Source: Pseudomonas furukawaii (GTDB taxonomy: Bacteria; Pseudomonadota; Gammaproteobacteria; Pseudomonadales; Pseudomonadaceae). Taken from it: a DNA stretch of 64,000 nt. How positions within the stretch are numbered: the first letter of the stretch is position 1; each line of letters begins with the position of its first letter. The notes under the pieces are model-generated. The model saw nothing but the letters and a program-made list of their open reading frames with translations. It had not been told where the DNA came from and searched no databases. The stretch is from the NCBI RefSeq assembly GCF_002355475.1, contig NZ_AP014862.1, positions 3,286,001 through 3,350,000 of the forward strand, in the 5' to 3' direction. Positions 9,547-18,029 of the stretch are shown piece after piece. The translations under genes and the position numbers were made by a program.

Positions 9547-10437
9547 ATGCATATCGGATTCCTTGGCCTCGGCAACATGGGCGGCCCAATGGCCCGCAAC
9601 CTGCTCAAGGCCGGCCACAGCCTCACCGTGTTCGACCCCTCGCCGCTGGCCACCGCCGCCCTGGTGGAACTCGGCGCCCGCAGCGCCAACGGTCCGGCGC
9701 AGCTCGCCCGCGACGGCGTTGCCGCCATCGTCACCATGCTGCCCACCGCAGCCCACGTGAAGGAGGTCTACCTGGGCGCCGAGGGCCTGCTGGCCAACGT
9801 CGCCCAGGGCGTGTTGCTGATCGACAGCTCCACCATCGACCCGCTGAGCGCCCGAGAAGTGGCCAAGGCCGCTGCCGCCCAGGGCAATCCGATGCTCGAT
9901 GCGCCGGTATCCGGCGGCACCGGCGGCGCCGCAGCGGGCACCCTGACCTTCATGGTGGGTGGCACCGACAGCGCCTTCGACCAGGCCCATCCCCTGTTCG
10001 TCGCCATGGGCAAGAACATCGTCCACTGTGGCGCCAGCGGTAACGGCCAGGTGGCCAAGATCGCCAACAACATGCTGCTGGGCATTTCCATGGTCGGCGT
10101 CGCCGAAGCCATGGCCCTGGGCGTCTCCCTCGGGATGGATGCGAAAGTGCTGGCCGGGATCATCAACACCTCCAGCGGCCGCTGCTGGAGCTCGGAGGTC
10201 AACAATCCCTTCCCCGGCGTCCTGGAAAACGCCCCCGCCTCGCGCGGCTACAGCGGCGGCTTCGGCACCGACCTGATGCTGAAGGACCTGGGCCTGGCCA
10301 CCGAGGCGGCCCGCCAGGCGAAGCAGCCGGTGGTGCTTGGCGCCGCGGCCCAGCAGCTCTACCAGACCTTCAGCCTGCAGGGCCACGGCGGCCTGGACTT
10401 CTCCGCGATCATCAACCTGTTCCGTCGGGAAGCCTGA
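9547..10437 (+). CDS. mmsB: 3-Hydroxyisobutyrate dehydrogenase
   Basis: The 296-residue enzyme has an N-terminal NAD-binding Rossmann motif (GFLGLGNMGGPMARNLLKAG). The beta-hydroxyacid dehydrogenase substrate motif follows (DAPVSGGTGGAAAGTLT), then the catalytic-lysine helix GNGQVAKIANNMLLG. It oxidises 3-hydroxyisobutyrate to methylmalonate semialdehyde, feeding MmsA. The stop is two bases before the next start, so the two genes are tightly coupled. Confidence 0.93.
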   Translation: MHIGFLGLGNMGGPMARNLLKAGHSLTVFDPSPLATAALVELGARSANGPAQLARDGVAAIVTMLPTAAHVKEVYLGAEGLLANVAQGVLLIDSSTIDPLSAREVAKAAAAQGNPMLDAPVSGGTGGAAAGTLTFMVGGTDSAFDQAHPLFVAMGKNIVHCGASGNGQVAKIANNMLLGISMVGVAEAMALGVSLGMDAKVLAGIINTSSGRCWSSEVNNPFPGVLENAPASRGYSGGFGTDLMLKDLGLATEAARQAKQPVVLGAAAQQLYQTFSLQGHGGLDFSAIINLFRREA

Positions 10438-10439
10438 GC

Positions 10440-11528
10440 ATGAGCGGCAACGAAGCGCCGATCCTGGCCAGCGTGCGCAACCGCGTCGGCCATCTGGTCC
10501 TGAATCGTCCCGCCGGGCTCAACGCCCTCACCCTGCCCATGGTGCGCCTGCTGCATCGCCACCTCTGGGCCTGGGAACTCGACCCGGAGATCGTCGCGGT
10601 GGTCATCCGCGGGGCCGGCGACAAGGCCTTCTGCGCGGGTGGCGACATCCGCCAGCTCTACGAGAGCCATGCGGCCGGCGACAACCAGCACGAGCTGTTC
10701 CTCGAAGAGGAGTACGCGCTGGACGAGTACCTGCACAGCTACGCCAAGCCGGTGCTGGCGCTGCTGGATGGTTTCGTCCTCGGCGGCGGCATGGGCCTGG
10801 CCCAGGCCGCATCGCTGCGGGTCATCACCGAGCGCACGCGGATGGGCATGCCGGAGGTGGGCATCGGCTTCTTTCCCGATGTCGGCGGCAGCTATTTCCT
10901 GCCGCGCCTGCCGGGGGAACTGGGCCTCTACCTGGGCGTGACCGGCCAGCAGGTGCGCGCGGCCGATGCACTCTATACGGGCCTTGCCGACTACTGCCTG
11001 CCCAGCGAGCGCATTCGCGACCTGGACCAGGCTCTGGACGAGCTGAACTGGAGCTACGCCCCCCGGGAAAACCTGCACCAGTTGCTGGCCGGCCTGGCCA
11101 CTGAGCGCATTCCGGGTTCCGAGCTGAAGGCGCTGCGCCCGGCCATCGATCGGCATTTCGCCCAGCCCGATATCGGCGCCATCCGCCAATCGCTGCTGGA
11201 CGAGGACCGTCCGGAGTTCCGCGACTGGGCCGAGGAAACCGTCCGGGTGCTGGACAGCCGCTCGCCCCTGGCGATGGCCGTGACCCTGGAACTGCTGCGC
11301 CGTGGCCGCCACCTGACCCTGGCCGACTGCTTCGCCCTGGAGCTGCACCTGGATTACCAGTGGTTCGACAAGGGCGACCTGATGGAGGGCATACGCGCCC
11401 TGATCATCGACAAGGACAAGAACCCCCGCTGGAACCCGCCGACCCTGGAGGAGCTGACGCCGCAACGGGTGCTGTCCTTCTTCAACGGATTCCGCGCCGC
11501 CGCCGGCCAACCCCTTCGCAGCGCCTGA
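10440..11528 (+). CDS. 3-Hydroxyisobutyryl-CoA hydrolase
   Basis: The product has 362 residues, about 100 more than ordinary crotonases and typical of the HIBCH branch. The segments [28 protein letters not shown] and [18 protein letters not shown] are diagnostic. The C-terminal extension carries the usual [15 protein letters not shown] motif. It hydrolyses 3-hydroxyisobutyryl-CoA to free 3-hydroxyisobutyrate, which removes toxic methacrylyl-CoA and supplies the MmsB substrate. Confidence 0.92.
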   Translation: MSGNEAPILASVRNRVGHLVLNRPAGLNALTLPMVRLLHRHLWAWELDPEIVAVVIRGAGDKAFCAGGDIRQLYESHAAGDNQHELFLEEEYALDEYLHSYAKPVLALLDGFVLGGGMGLAQAASLRVITERTRMGMPEVGIGFFPDVGGSYFLPRLPGELGLYLGVTGQQVRAADALYTGLADYCLPSERIRDLDQALDELNWSYAPRENLHQLLAGLATERIPGSELKALRPAIDRHFAQPDIGAIRQSLLDEDRPEFRDWAEETVRVLDSRSPLAMAVTLELLRRGRHLTLADCFALELHLDYQWFDKGDLMEGIRALIIDKDKNPRWNPPTLEELTPQRVLSFFNGFRAAAGQPLRSA

Positions 11529-11556
11529 CGGCGCCTTTTCGCGGGAGACTCCCAGG

Positions 11557-12708
11557 ATGCATGACATCGAACTGACCGAAGAACAACGCATGATCCGCGA
11601 CATGGCCCGGGACTTCGCCCGCGCCGAGGTCGCCCCCCGGGCCCAGGCCTGGGAGAAGGCCGGCTGGATCGACGACACCCTGGTGCGCCAGATGGGCGAA
11701 CTGGGCCTGCTGGGCATGGTGGTGCCCGAGCGCTGGGGCGGCACCTACATCGACTATGTGGCCTACGCCCTGGCGGTGGAGGAGATCTCCGCCGGCGACG
11801 GCGCCCTGGGCGCCCTGATGAGCATCCACAACTCGGTGGGTTGCGGGCCCCTCCTCAACTACGGCAGCGAAGCCCAGAAGGACCACTGGCTGCCGCAGCT
11901 GGCCAGCGGCGCGGCCATCGGCTGCTTCTGCCTGACCGAACCCCAGGCCGGCTCCGAAGCCCACAACCTGCGCACCCGCGCCGACCTCATCGACGGGCAC
12001 TGGGTGCTGAACGGCGCCAAGCAGTTCGTCAGCAACGGCAAGCGGGCGAAGCTCGCCATCGTCTTCGCCGTCACCGACCCGGAGCTGGGCAAGAAGGGCC
12101 TGTCCGCGTTCCTGGTGCCCACCGACACCCCCGGCTTCGCCGTCGATCGCAGCGAGCACAAGATGGGCATCAAGGCCTCGGACACCTGCGCAGTGACCCT
12201 CAGCAATTGCCGCGTTCCGGAAGAGAACCTGCTGGGCCAGCGCGGCAAGGGTCTGGCCATCGCCCTGTCCAACCTGGAGGGCGGCCGTATCGGCATCGCC
12301 GCCCAGGCCCTCGGCATCGCCCGTGCGGCCTTCGAAGCGGCCTTGGGTTACGCCCGGGAGCGGGTACAGTTCGGCAAGCCGATCATCGAGCACCAGAGCA
12401 TCGGCAACCTGCTGGCGGACATGCAGGTCCGGCTCAACGCGGCGCGCCTGATGATCCTCCATGCAGCCCGCCTGAAGAGCGCCGGCCTGCCCTGCCTGTC
12501 CGAAGCCTCCCAGGCCAAGCTGTTCGCCTCGGAGATCGCCGAGCAGGTCTGCTCCAGCGCCATCCAGGTCCACGGCGGCTACGGCTACCTCGAGGACTAC
12601 CCGGTGGAGAAGTACTACCGCGACGCGCGCATCACCCAGATCTACGAGGGTTCCAGCGAGGTCCAGCGCCTGCTGATCGCGCGCGAGCTGGCCAACCTGC
12701 AACTCTGA
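11557..12708 (+). CDS. Acyl-CoA dehydrogenase (probable isobutyryl-CoA dehydrogenase)
   Basis: This is a 383-residue flavoprotein of the acyl-CoA dehydrogenase family, with N-terminal helical, middle beta and C-terminal helical domains. The FAD- and substrate-binding motif [15 protein letters not shown] is present, and the catalytic Glu lies in [11 protein letters not shown] near the end. Its place as the last gene of an operon encoding everything downstream of methacrylyl-CoA makes isobutyryl-CoA the likely substrate; 2-methylbutyryl-CoA could also be used. A terminator follows at 12723. Confidence 0.9.
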   Translation: MHDIELTEEQRMIRDMARDFARAEVAPRAQAWEKAGWIDDTLVRQMGELGLLGMVVPERWGGTYIDYVAYALAVEEISAGDGALGALMSIHNSVGCGPLLNYGSEAQKDHWLPQLASGAAIGCFCLTEPQAGSEAHNLRTRADLIDGHWVLNGAKQFVSNGKRAKLAIVFAVTDPELGKKGLSAFLVPTDTPGFAVDRSEHKMGIKASDTCAVTLSNCRVPEENLLGQRGKGLAIALSNLEGGRIGIAAQALGIARAAFEAALGYARERVQFGKPIIEHQSIGNLLADMQVRLNAARLMILHAARLKSAGLPCLSEASQAKLFASEIAEQVCSSAIQVHGGYGYLEDYPVEKYYRDARITQIYEGSSEVQRLLIARELANLQL

Positions 12709-12722
12709 GTCACCCACGTTTT

Positions 12723-12759
12723 CCGGGCGGCCCCGAGTCCCGGGACGCCCGGTCTTTTT
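12723..12759 (+). terminator. Rho-independent terminator of the ligase/mms operon
   Basis: CCGGGCG (12723-12729) pairs with CGCCCGG (12746-12752), and TCTTTTT follows directly. It closes the six-gene operon 15 bases after its last stop codon. Confidence 0.85.
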
Positions 12760-12831
12760 GCGGCTCCCTCGCACCTCGCCATTGCCACCCCCTATGCGTC
12801 GCCAGCCATTCCCCTCCCAGGGAGTGCGGCA

Positions 12832-12878
12832 GTCATTCTGACGACAATTGAAGTCATCCTGACTGCTGTCATGACGAC
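12832..12878 (+). promoter_or_regulatory. Tandem GTCATYCTGAC repeats before the glycine-zipper gene
   Basis: GTCATTCTGAC (12832-12842) and GTCATCCTGAC (12853-12863) repeat with a 21-base period, about two helical turns. A third partial copy, CTGTCATGACGAC, follows at 12866-12878. This spacing suits a tandem activator or response-regulator site for the small gene that begins at 12975. No regulator is assigned. Confidence 0.4.
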
Positions 12879-12974
12879 ACACAAAGGCGTAAGCCATTGA
12901 TTTTCAATGCACTACGACCTGGCACGCAAAATGATTCACGCCCTTCGCCAAACAACCAATCGAAGGGAACAGCC

Positions 12975-13322
12975 ATGAAACTCCCCAGCATCACCCTGTG
13001 CCTTGCCCTGCTCTGCGCGCCCGCCGCATTCACGGCGGAGGTCATTTCCGAAACCCCGGACACCACCGTCGGCAAGGCCGGCGGCGGCATGACCGGGCTG
13101 ATGCTGGGCGCCATCGGCGGGCCCATCGGTGCGGTTGCCGGCGCGGCGGTGGGTTACTTCGGCGGCGGCGCCCTCCAGGAGTCCGCCGGGCTCGCCGAGC
13201 CGGCCTACCTGGTGGAAACCGATGAGGGGGACGTGCAACGCTTCCGCGCCCCCGGCCAGCGCTTCGCGCCGGGCGACCAGGTCGAGGTGCGCGGCATCCG
13301 CCTGGAGCCCCGCGCTCAGTAG
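12975..13322 (+). CDS. Small glycine-zipper envelope protein
   Basis: The 115-residue protein starts with a signal peptide (to about residue 20, ending FTA before EVISETP). A glycine-zipper hydrophobic segment follows (MTGLMLGAIGGPIGAVAGAAVGYFGGG, given here only to mark its small-residue pattern), and then a short polar tail with FRAPGQRFAPGDQVEVRG. It resembles the SlyB/OsmB class of small outer-membrane-associated proteins in design, but I do not recognise a named family. ATG 12975 follows GAAGGGAACAGCC. Its last seven bases overlap the tail of the convergent glutamine-synthetase gene. Confidence 0.75.
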   Translation: MKLPSITLCLALLCAPAAFTAEVISETPDTTVGKAGGGMTGLMLGAIGGPIGAVAGAAVGYFGGGALQESAGLAEPAYLVETDEGDVQRFRAPGQRFAPGDQVEVRGIRLEPRAQ

Positions 13323-14689
13323 CGCTCGAAGCCCCGCTGCAGCTCCCAGTCGGTGATGCGCCGGTCGTACTCCTTCTGCTCCCAGCGCGCCGTGTGCACG
13401 TAGTGATCGACCACCGCATCGCCGAAGGCCTGCCGCAACAGACGGGAACCGTCCAGCGCGGCCGTGGCCTCGCGCAGGGTCTTGTCCACTTCGGGCAGCT
13501 GGTCGTCCAGGTAGGCATCGCCGGCGAAGGGCGCCCCCAGCTCCAGCTGCTCGTCGATGCCCGCCAGGCCCGCCGCGATCAGCGCGGCATAGGCCAGGTA
13601 GGGATTGAGGTCGGCGCCGCCGATGCGGCACTCGATGCGCACCGACTTGCTGCCCTCGCCGCACAGGCGGAAACCGGCGGTGCGGTTGTCCCGGCTCCAC
13701 GCCGCCCGGGTCGGGGCGAAGGTGCCCGCCTGGAAGCGCTTGTAGGAGTTGATGTAGGGCGCGAGGAAATAGGTGATCTCGCTGGCGTACTTGAGCTGGC
13801 CGGCCACCCAGCCGCGCATCAGCCTGGACATGCCGAACTCGTCCTTGGCATCGAAGAACAGCGGCTTCTTGCCCTTGAGATCCCACAGCGAACTGTGGAT
13901 GTGGCAGCTGGAGCCGGCGAGGTCGTAACGCCACTTGGCCATGAAGGTGATGGACTTGCCCTGCTGCCAGGCGATCTCCTTGCAGGCGTGCTTGATCAGC
14001 GCATGGCGGTCGGCCATGGTCAGGACCTCCGCGTAGCGCACGTTGATCTCTTCCTGCCCCGGTCCCCACTCGCCCTTGGAGTTCTCCACCGGAATGCCGC
14101 TGGCCTGCAGGTGCTTGCGGATGGCGCGCAGCACCGGCTCCTCGCGAGTGGTCTGGAGGATGCTGTAGTCCTCGATGTAATGGGCTGCGGTCTTCGGATG
14201 GCTGTAGTTGCGCCGGTGCAGCGCCTCGTAGGGCTCATCGAACAGATAGAACTCCAGCTCCGAGGCGAACATGCCCAGGTAGCCCCGTTCGGCCAGCCGT
14301 GCCACCTGCTTCTTGAGGATGGCCCGGGGGCTGTGGGGCAGGTCCTGGCGATGGTGATGGTCGAGCACGTCGCACAGCACCAGGGCGGTGCCCTCCAGCC
14401 AGGGCACCCGGCGCAGCGTGGCCAGGTCGGGCTTGAGCACGAAGTCCCCGTAGCCCTGGCTCCAGCTGGCGGCGGCGTAGCCCGGCACCGGCTCCATGTC
14501 GATGTCGTCGGCCAGCAGGTAATTGCAGCAATGGGTTTCCTCGAAGGCGCTGTCGAGGAAGAACTCGGCCTGGAAGCGCTTGCCCACCAGCCGCCCCTGC
14601 ATGTCCACCATGCAGGCGAGCACGGTGTCGATCTGGCCATCGGCAACGGCCTGCTTGAGTGCGTCGAGACTGAGGAGGGGTTCGCTCAT
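13316..14689 (-). CDS. Glutamine-synthetase-family gamma-glutamylamine ligase (PuuA-like)
   Basis: The 457-residue protein is a type I glutamine-synthetase fold of the PuuA/GlnT kind. Metal-ligand and substrate motifs are visible as SELEFYLF, EWGPGQEEIN, GSSCHIHSSL and FRLCGEGSKSVRIECRIGGADLNPYLA (quoted as separate landmarks). Such enzymes glutamylate polyamines, ethanolamine or other amines with ATP. Its place beside a phenylacetaldehyde dehydrogenase and FeaR suggests amine catabolism. I chose ATG 14689 (MSEPLLSLD), which follows AGGAACAGGCG; an in-frame ATG 69 bases upstream has no good ribosome-binding site. True glutamine synthetase is less likely because the adenylylation and long N-terminal features are absent. 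Confidence 0.85.
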   Translation of the reverse strand: MSEPLLSLDALKQAVADGQIDTVLACMVDMQGRLVGKRFQAEFFLDSAFEETHCCNYLLADDIDMEPVPGYAAASWSQGYGDFVLKPDLATLRRVPWLEGTALVLCDVLDHHHRQDLPHSPRAILKKQVARLAERGYLGMFASELEFYLFDEPYEALHRRNYSHPKTAAHYIEDYSILQTTREEPVLRAIRKHLQASGIPVENSKGEWGPGQEEINVRYAEVLTMADRHALIKHACKEIAWQQGKSITFMAKWRYDLAGSSCHIHSSLWDLKGKKPLFFDAKDEFGMSRLMRGWVAGQLKYASEITYFLAPYINSYKRFQAGTFAPTRAAWSRDNRTAGFRLCGEGSKSVRIECRIGGADLNPYLAYAALIAAGLAGIDEQLELGAPFAGDAYLDDQLPEVDKTLREATAALDGSRLLRQAFGDAVVDHYVHTARWEQKEYDRRITDWELQRGFERY

Positions 14690-14781
14690 CGCCTGTTCCT
14701 GCTGTCGGGGGACTGCCCGAAAGCTTAGTCCAGCGATGGAATCCGCAAGACTTCCCACTCCGGGAGGCCTTCTCCGTCCGC

Positions 14782-14815
14782 AAAAAAAAACGGCAGGCGT
14801 GAAGGCGCCTGCCGT
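14782..14815 (-). terminator. Strong terminator of the aldehyde dehydrogenase gene
   Basis: On the minus strand CGGCAGGCG pairs with CGCCTGCCG (14806-14814 and 14791-14799) and runs into nine T residues (14782-14790). It separates the dehydrogenase gene from the downstream glutamine-synthetase-like gene. Confidence 0.92.
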
Positions 14816-14831
14816 AAATCGAGGGTTCGGT

Positions 14832-16322
14832 TCAGTGAGCGATGCAGACCGACTTGAGCTCGGTGTAGGCCTCGATGACCGCGCGGCCGAACTCGCGGCC
14901 CATGCCGGACTGCTTGACGCCGCCGAAGGGCATGTTCGGGTCCAGCAGCACGTGGGCGTTGACCCAGACGGTGCCCGCCTCGATGCGCGGCACCAGGTTC
15001 ATGGCCTTCGACAGGTCGTTGGTCCAGAGGCTCGCGGCCAGGCCGTAGGGGCTGTCGTTGGCCAGTTCGATCATGGCGTCCTCGTCGGTGAAGGGGATCA
15101 CCGAGAGCACCGGGCCGAACACTTCCTCACGGGCCACGGTCATCTCGTGGTTCACGTCCGCCAGCACCGTGGGCTGGACGAAGAAGCCGTCGCCGTCCAC
15201 CCGCTCACCACCGGCCACCACGCGGGCGCCTTCCTGACGGGCCAGGTCGATGTGCTTGAGCACGCTCTGCTGCTGCTTGCGCGACACCAGCGGGTTGATG
15301 GCCGCTTCGGGATCCATGCCCGGGCCGATGGACAGGCCCTTCACGGCAGCGGCCAGGCCCTGTACGAATTCCTCGTAACGGGACTGGTGCACGTAGAAGC
15401 GCGACGCGGCGGCGCAAACCTGGCCCTGGTTCAGCAGGCCGCCCAGCATCGCGCCCTGGATCGCCTTCTCCACGTCGGCGTCTTCCAGCAGGATCATCGG
15501 GTTCTTGCCGCCCAGTTCCAGGGCGAAGCGGGTCATGTTCTCCATGCAGGCCACGCCGACGCTCTTGCCCACGGCGGTGGAGCCGGTGAAGGACACCTTG
15601 CTGACCAGCGGGTGGGACGCCAGGGCGTTGCCCACGGTGCTGCCGCCGCCGGTGACCAGGTTGAACACGCCCGGCGGAATGCCCGCCTCATGGGCCAGTT
15701 CAACCAGGCGCAGGGCGGTCAGCGGGGTTTCGCTGGCGGGCTTGATCACCACGGTGCAGCCGCAGGCCAGGGCCGGCATCAGCTTCCAGGTGGTGATCAT
15801 CATGGGGAAGTTCCAGGGCACGATGCCGGCCACCACGCCCACCGGCTCGCGCCGGGCGAAGGCGGTGAAGCGGGTTCCCGGGGGCAGCGGGATGGACACG
15901 TCCAGGGTCTGGCCCTCGATCTTGGTGGCCCAGCCGGACATGTAGCGCATGAACTCGACGGTGGCGCCGACGTCCAGCATCCGGGAGATGTTGATGGACT
16001 TGCCCTGGCTCAGGGTTTCCAGCTGGGCCAGCTCCTCGGCGTGTTCCTCCACCAGGGCGGTGAAGCGCAGCAGGATGCGCTCGCGGTCGGCCGGACGCAG
16101 GCCGGACCAGACGCCGGACTTGAACGCCTTGTGGGCGGATTGCACGGCGCGCTCCAGGTACTCCAGCGGCACATCCGGGACGGCGGCGATGGTCTCGCCG
16201 GTCGCCGGGTTCAGCACCGGGGTGGTCGGGCCTTCCGTCAGCACCCACTGGCCGTCGATGAAGCAGCCGTGACGACGCTCCAGGAATGCCGCCACCTGCG
16301 GCAGGATTTCAACCTTGCTCAT
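14832..16322 (-). CDS. feaB: Phenylacetaldehyde dehydrogenase (FeaB type)
   Basis: This is a full-length 496-residue NAD-dependent aldehyde dehydrogenase. It has the general base in FALELGGKNP, the nucleophile in NQGQVCAAASRF, and the PWNFP and SGWATKIEGQT segments typical of the FeaB/StyD group. It oxidises phenylacetaldehyde to phenylacetate, the substrate of PaaK. Its neighbour FeaR and the adjoining paa cluster support that assignment. A 44-base gap separates it from the cytochrome c gene, so the two are probably cotranscribed. Confidence 0.87.
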   Translation of the reverse strand: MSKVEILPQVAAFLERRHGCFIDGQWVLTEGPTTPVLNPATGETIAAVPDVPLEYLERAVQSAHKAFKSGVWSGLRPADRERILLRFTALVEEHAEELAQLETLSQGKSINISRMLDVGATVEFMRYMSGWATKIEGQTLDVSIPLPPGTRFTAFARREPVGVVAGIVPWNFPMMITTWKLMPALACGCTVVIKPASETPLTALRLVELAHEAGIPPGVFNLVTGGGSTVGNALASHPLVSKVSFTGSTAVGKSVGVACMENMTRFALELGGKNPMILLEDADVEKAIQGAMLGGLLNQGQVCAAASRFYVHQSRYEEFVQGLAAAVKGLSIGPGMDPEAAINPLVSRKQQQSVLKHIDLARQEGARVVAGGERVDGDGFFVQPTVLADVNHEMTVAREEVFGPVLSVIPFTDEDAMIELANDSPYGLAASLWTNDLSKAMNLVPRIEAGTVWVNAHVLLDPNMPFGGVKQSGMGREFGRAVIEAYTELKSVCIAH

Positions 16323-16366
16323 GCTCGTTCCTCTTCATCCGATTGCCGGGCGCCTGCCCGGCGCCA

Positions 16367-16765
16367 TCATTTCTGCGCGCCCAGGAAGCAGGCCACGGCG
16401 TGACGATCGTCCGCACTGGCCAGGCCGACATAGGGCATGTAGGTGCCGGGCACGAAGGCCTGGGGCTGGGCGATGAACTGCTGAAGGCTGTCCATCTGCC
16501 ATTCCACCGCCCTGGTCTTCATCGCCTGGGAGTAGCTGAACCCGGCAAGGCTGCCGGAGGTGCGGCCGTACAGGCCGTGGAGATTGGGGCCCATCATGGT
16601 TGGGCCATCGGCCTTGGCGGAATGGCACACCGCACACTCGCTGGCGAACCGCGCCTCGCCCTGCTGCACCAGGGGCGCCGCGCAATCGGCTGCCCGGACT
16701 GTGGGGCTCGTCATGAGGGCCAGCAGCAGCGCCGTCCCTACCCCAACCTTTCCTGTCGTTCTCAA
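16367..16765 (-). CDS. Small periplasmic c-type cytochrome
   Basis: The mature domain has one CAVCH haem-attachment site and a Met in FVPGTYMPYVGL that is a plausible sixth ligand, giving a class I cytochrome c of about 105 residues. I propose a TTG start at 16765: it follows GAGGTGATGCG and yields a signal peptide, MRTTGKVGVGTALLLALMTS then PTVRA, cut before ADCAAP. The frame is open further upstream without a signal-like start. It probably accepts electrons from a periplasmic dehydrogenase, for example a quinohaemoprotein amine dehydrogenase acting on phenylethylamine, but no such enzyme is in the window. Confidence 0.78.
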   Translation of the reverse strand: MRTTGKVGVGTALLLALMTSPTVRAADCAAPLVQQGEARFASECAVCHSAKADGPTMMGPNLHGLYGRTSGSLAGFSYSQAMKTRAVEWQMDSLQQFIAQPQAFVPGTYMPYVGLASADDRHAVACFLGAQK

Positions 16766-16966
16766 CGCATCACCTCGATCGTCCAGGGGCCCGCCCCGCG
16801 CAGCCGCTATGGCACGCACGGAAACCGGGCGGATGTCCGGATTCTCGGTGCTGGGAGGATTCGAGGTTTTGCTGTCTGTGCCAGACGTGTTGGAAGGGCT
16901 GCCAGCCGTGTGGACTAGCGGAGCGTTCGCGCGCTCATTGGCGAAAGCGCCCCGGCGGCCCACCAG

Positions 16967-16985
16967 AGGGCGACCGGGTCGCCCT
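16967..16985 (-). terminator. Hairpin downstream of feaR
   Basis: AGGGCGAC (16967-16974) and GTCGCCCT (16978-16985) form a perfect eight-pair stem with a three-base loop 33 bases after the feaR stop. There is no T-tract, so it could be an RNA-stabilising hairpin rather than a terminator. Confidence 0.4.
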
Positions 16986-17017
16986 TCGCGGCTGAATTCG
17001 AGACTCCGCCGCCGGCT

Positions 17018-17938
17018 TCAACCCTGGCTGTACTGCTTGCGGTACTCGCTGGGCGACACGCCGAAGCGCGCCTTGAAGGCGGTGGAAAAATAGCTGGAGT
17101 CGGTGAAACCCCAGGCGTAGCCCAGGGCGGAGAGCTTCTGCTCGCCGGCGGCATGGCGCAGGCTTTCGGCACAGAAGTCCAGGCGGCGGTTCTTGATGTA
17201 CTGCGCCACCACCAGCCCCTTCCTGGAGAACATGCGGTAGAGCCCGCGCACCGACACCCCGACTTCCCGGGCGATGGCCTCGGGGCAGAGTTCTTCGGAA
17301 CAGATGTGCTCGTCGATGAAACGCAGGGTCTTGCGGAACAGGCGCTCGTGGGCGTCCTGCTCGGCCTCGGCGGAGCAGAGCGCCGGCCGCAGCAGGCTGA
17401 CCAACGCGTCCAGGGTGGCTTCGCTCTCCGGCAGGCTCAGGCTGTCCTGGCGGGTGGACTCGAGGATCAGGCGATTGGCCATGACCGCCACCGGCGCGCT
17501 GGCCGGGATGCGCTGGGCGCAGCGGACGCCGGAGAAGCGCAGCCCCTGCTCCACCACATGGCGCGGCAGTATCAGCGAAAGCTGGCGCGAATTTTCCTGG
17601 TAGACGAAGTCGCTGGGCAGGGTGGAATCGATCAGGGTGATGTCGCCGGGTGACATCTCGATGCGGTTGCCCGCCTGCTCCATGCCGGCACGACCGCTCA
17701 ACTGGAAGGCCAGGTAGAAATGCTTGCCGTCGGTCTGGGCGACCTCCTTCGGCGTGCGGAACAGCCGCGCCTGGGAGACGTCCACGAAGCTCAGCTTGAT
17801 GGCGCCGGCCTTGTGCTCGCGAATGGAGCCGGAGAACTCCGATCCCAGGCATTTGGCGCCGAAGCGCCCGCAGACCCGGTTGATACCCTGCAGCCACTCG
17901 TCGAAGCGGTCTGCCCTCTGTGCTTGTGCAGTCGTCAT
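17018..17938 (-). CDS. feaR: AraC-family activator FeaR
   Basis: The 306-residue protein has an N-terminal cupin-like sensing domain (residues about 20-190). A C-terminal AraC double helix-turn-helix follows (about 205-303), containing ICSEELCPEAIAREVGVSV and the signature ALGYAWGFTDSSYFSTAFKARFG. The sequence and context match FeaR, the activator of phenylethylamine/tyramine oxidation genes including feaB. It is transcribed in the same direction as the cytochrome c and feaB genes, about 250 bases upstream of them. Confidence 0.85.
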   Translation of the reverse strand: MTTAQAQRADRFDEWLQGINRVCGRFGAKCLGSEFSGSIREHKAGAIKLSFVDVSQARLFRTPKEVAQTDGKHFYLAFQLSGRAGMEQAGNRIEMSPGDITLIDSTLPSDFVYQENSRQLSLILPRHVVEQGLRFSGVRCAQRIPASAPVAVMANRLILESTRQDSLSLPESEATLDALVSLLRPALCSAEAEQDAHERLFRKTLRFIDEHICSEELCPEAIAREVGVSVRGLYRMFSRKGLVVAQYIKNRRLDFCAESLRHAAGEQKLSALGYAWGFTDSSYFSTAFKARFGVSPSEYRKQYSQG

Positions 17939-18029
17939 GGCTTTCTCAGCCTCACGCTAGGCATTGTTCTTGTCGTTATCCGCGCGCTCGACTCGGCGCG
18001 TCGGGTTCACCTCTCGTTCGGGGCGGGAT

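Noticed and set aside
12851-12878. Pho box before the glycine-zipper gene
   Set aside because: CTGTCAT occurs once, but the required second copy at an 11-base period is absent.
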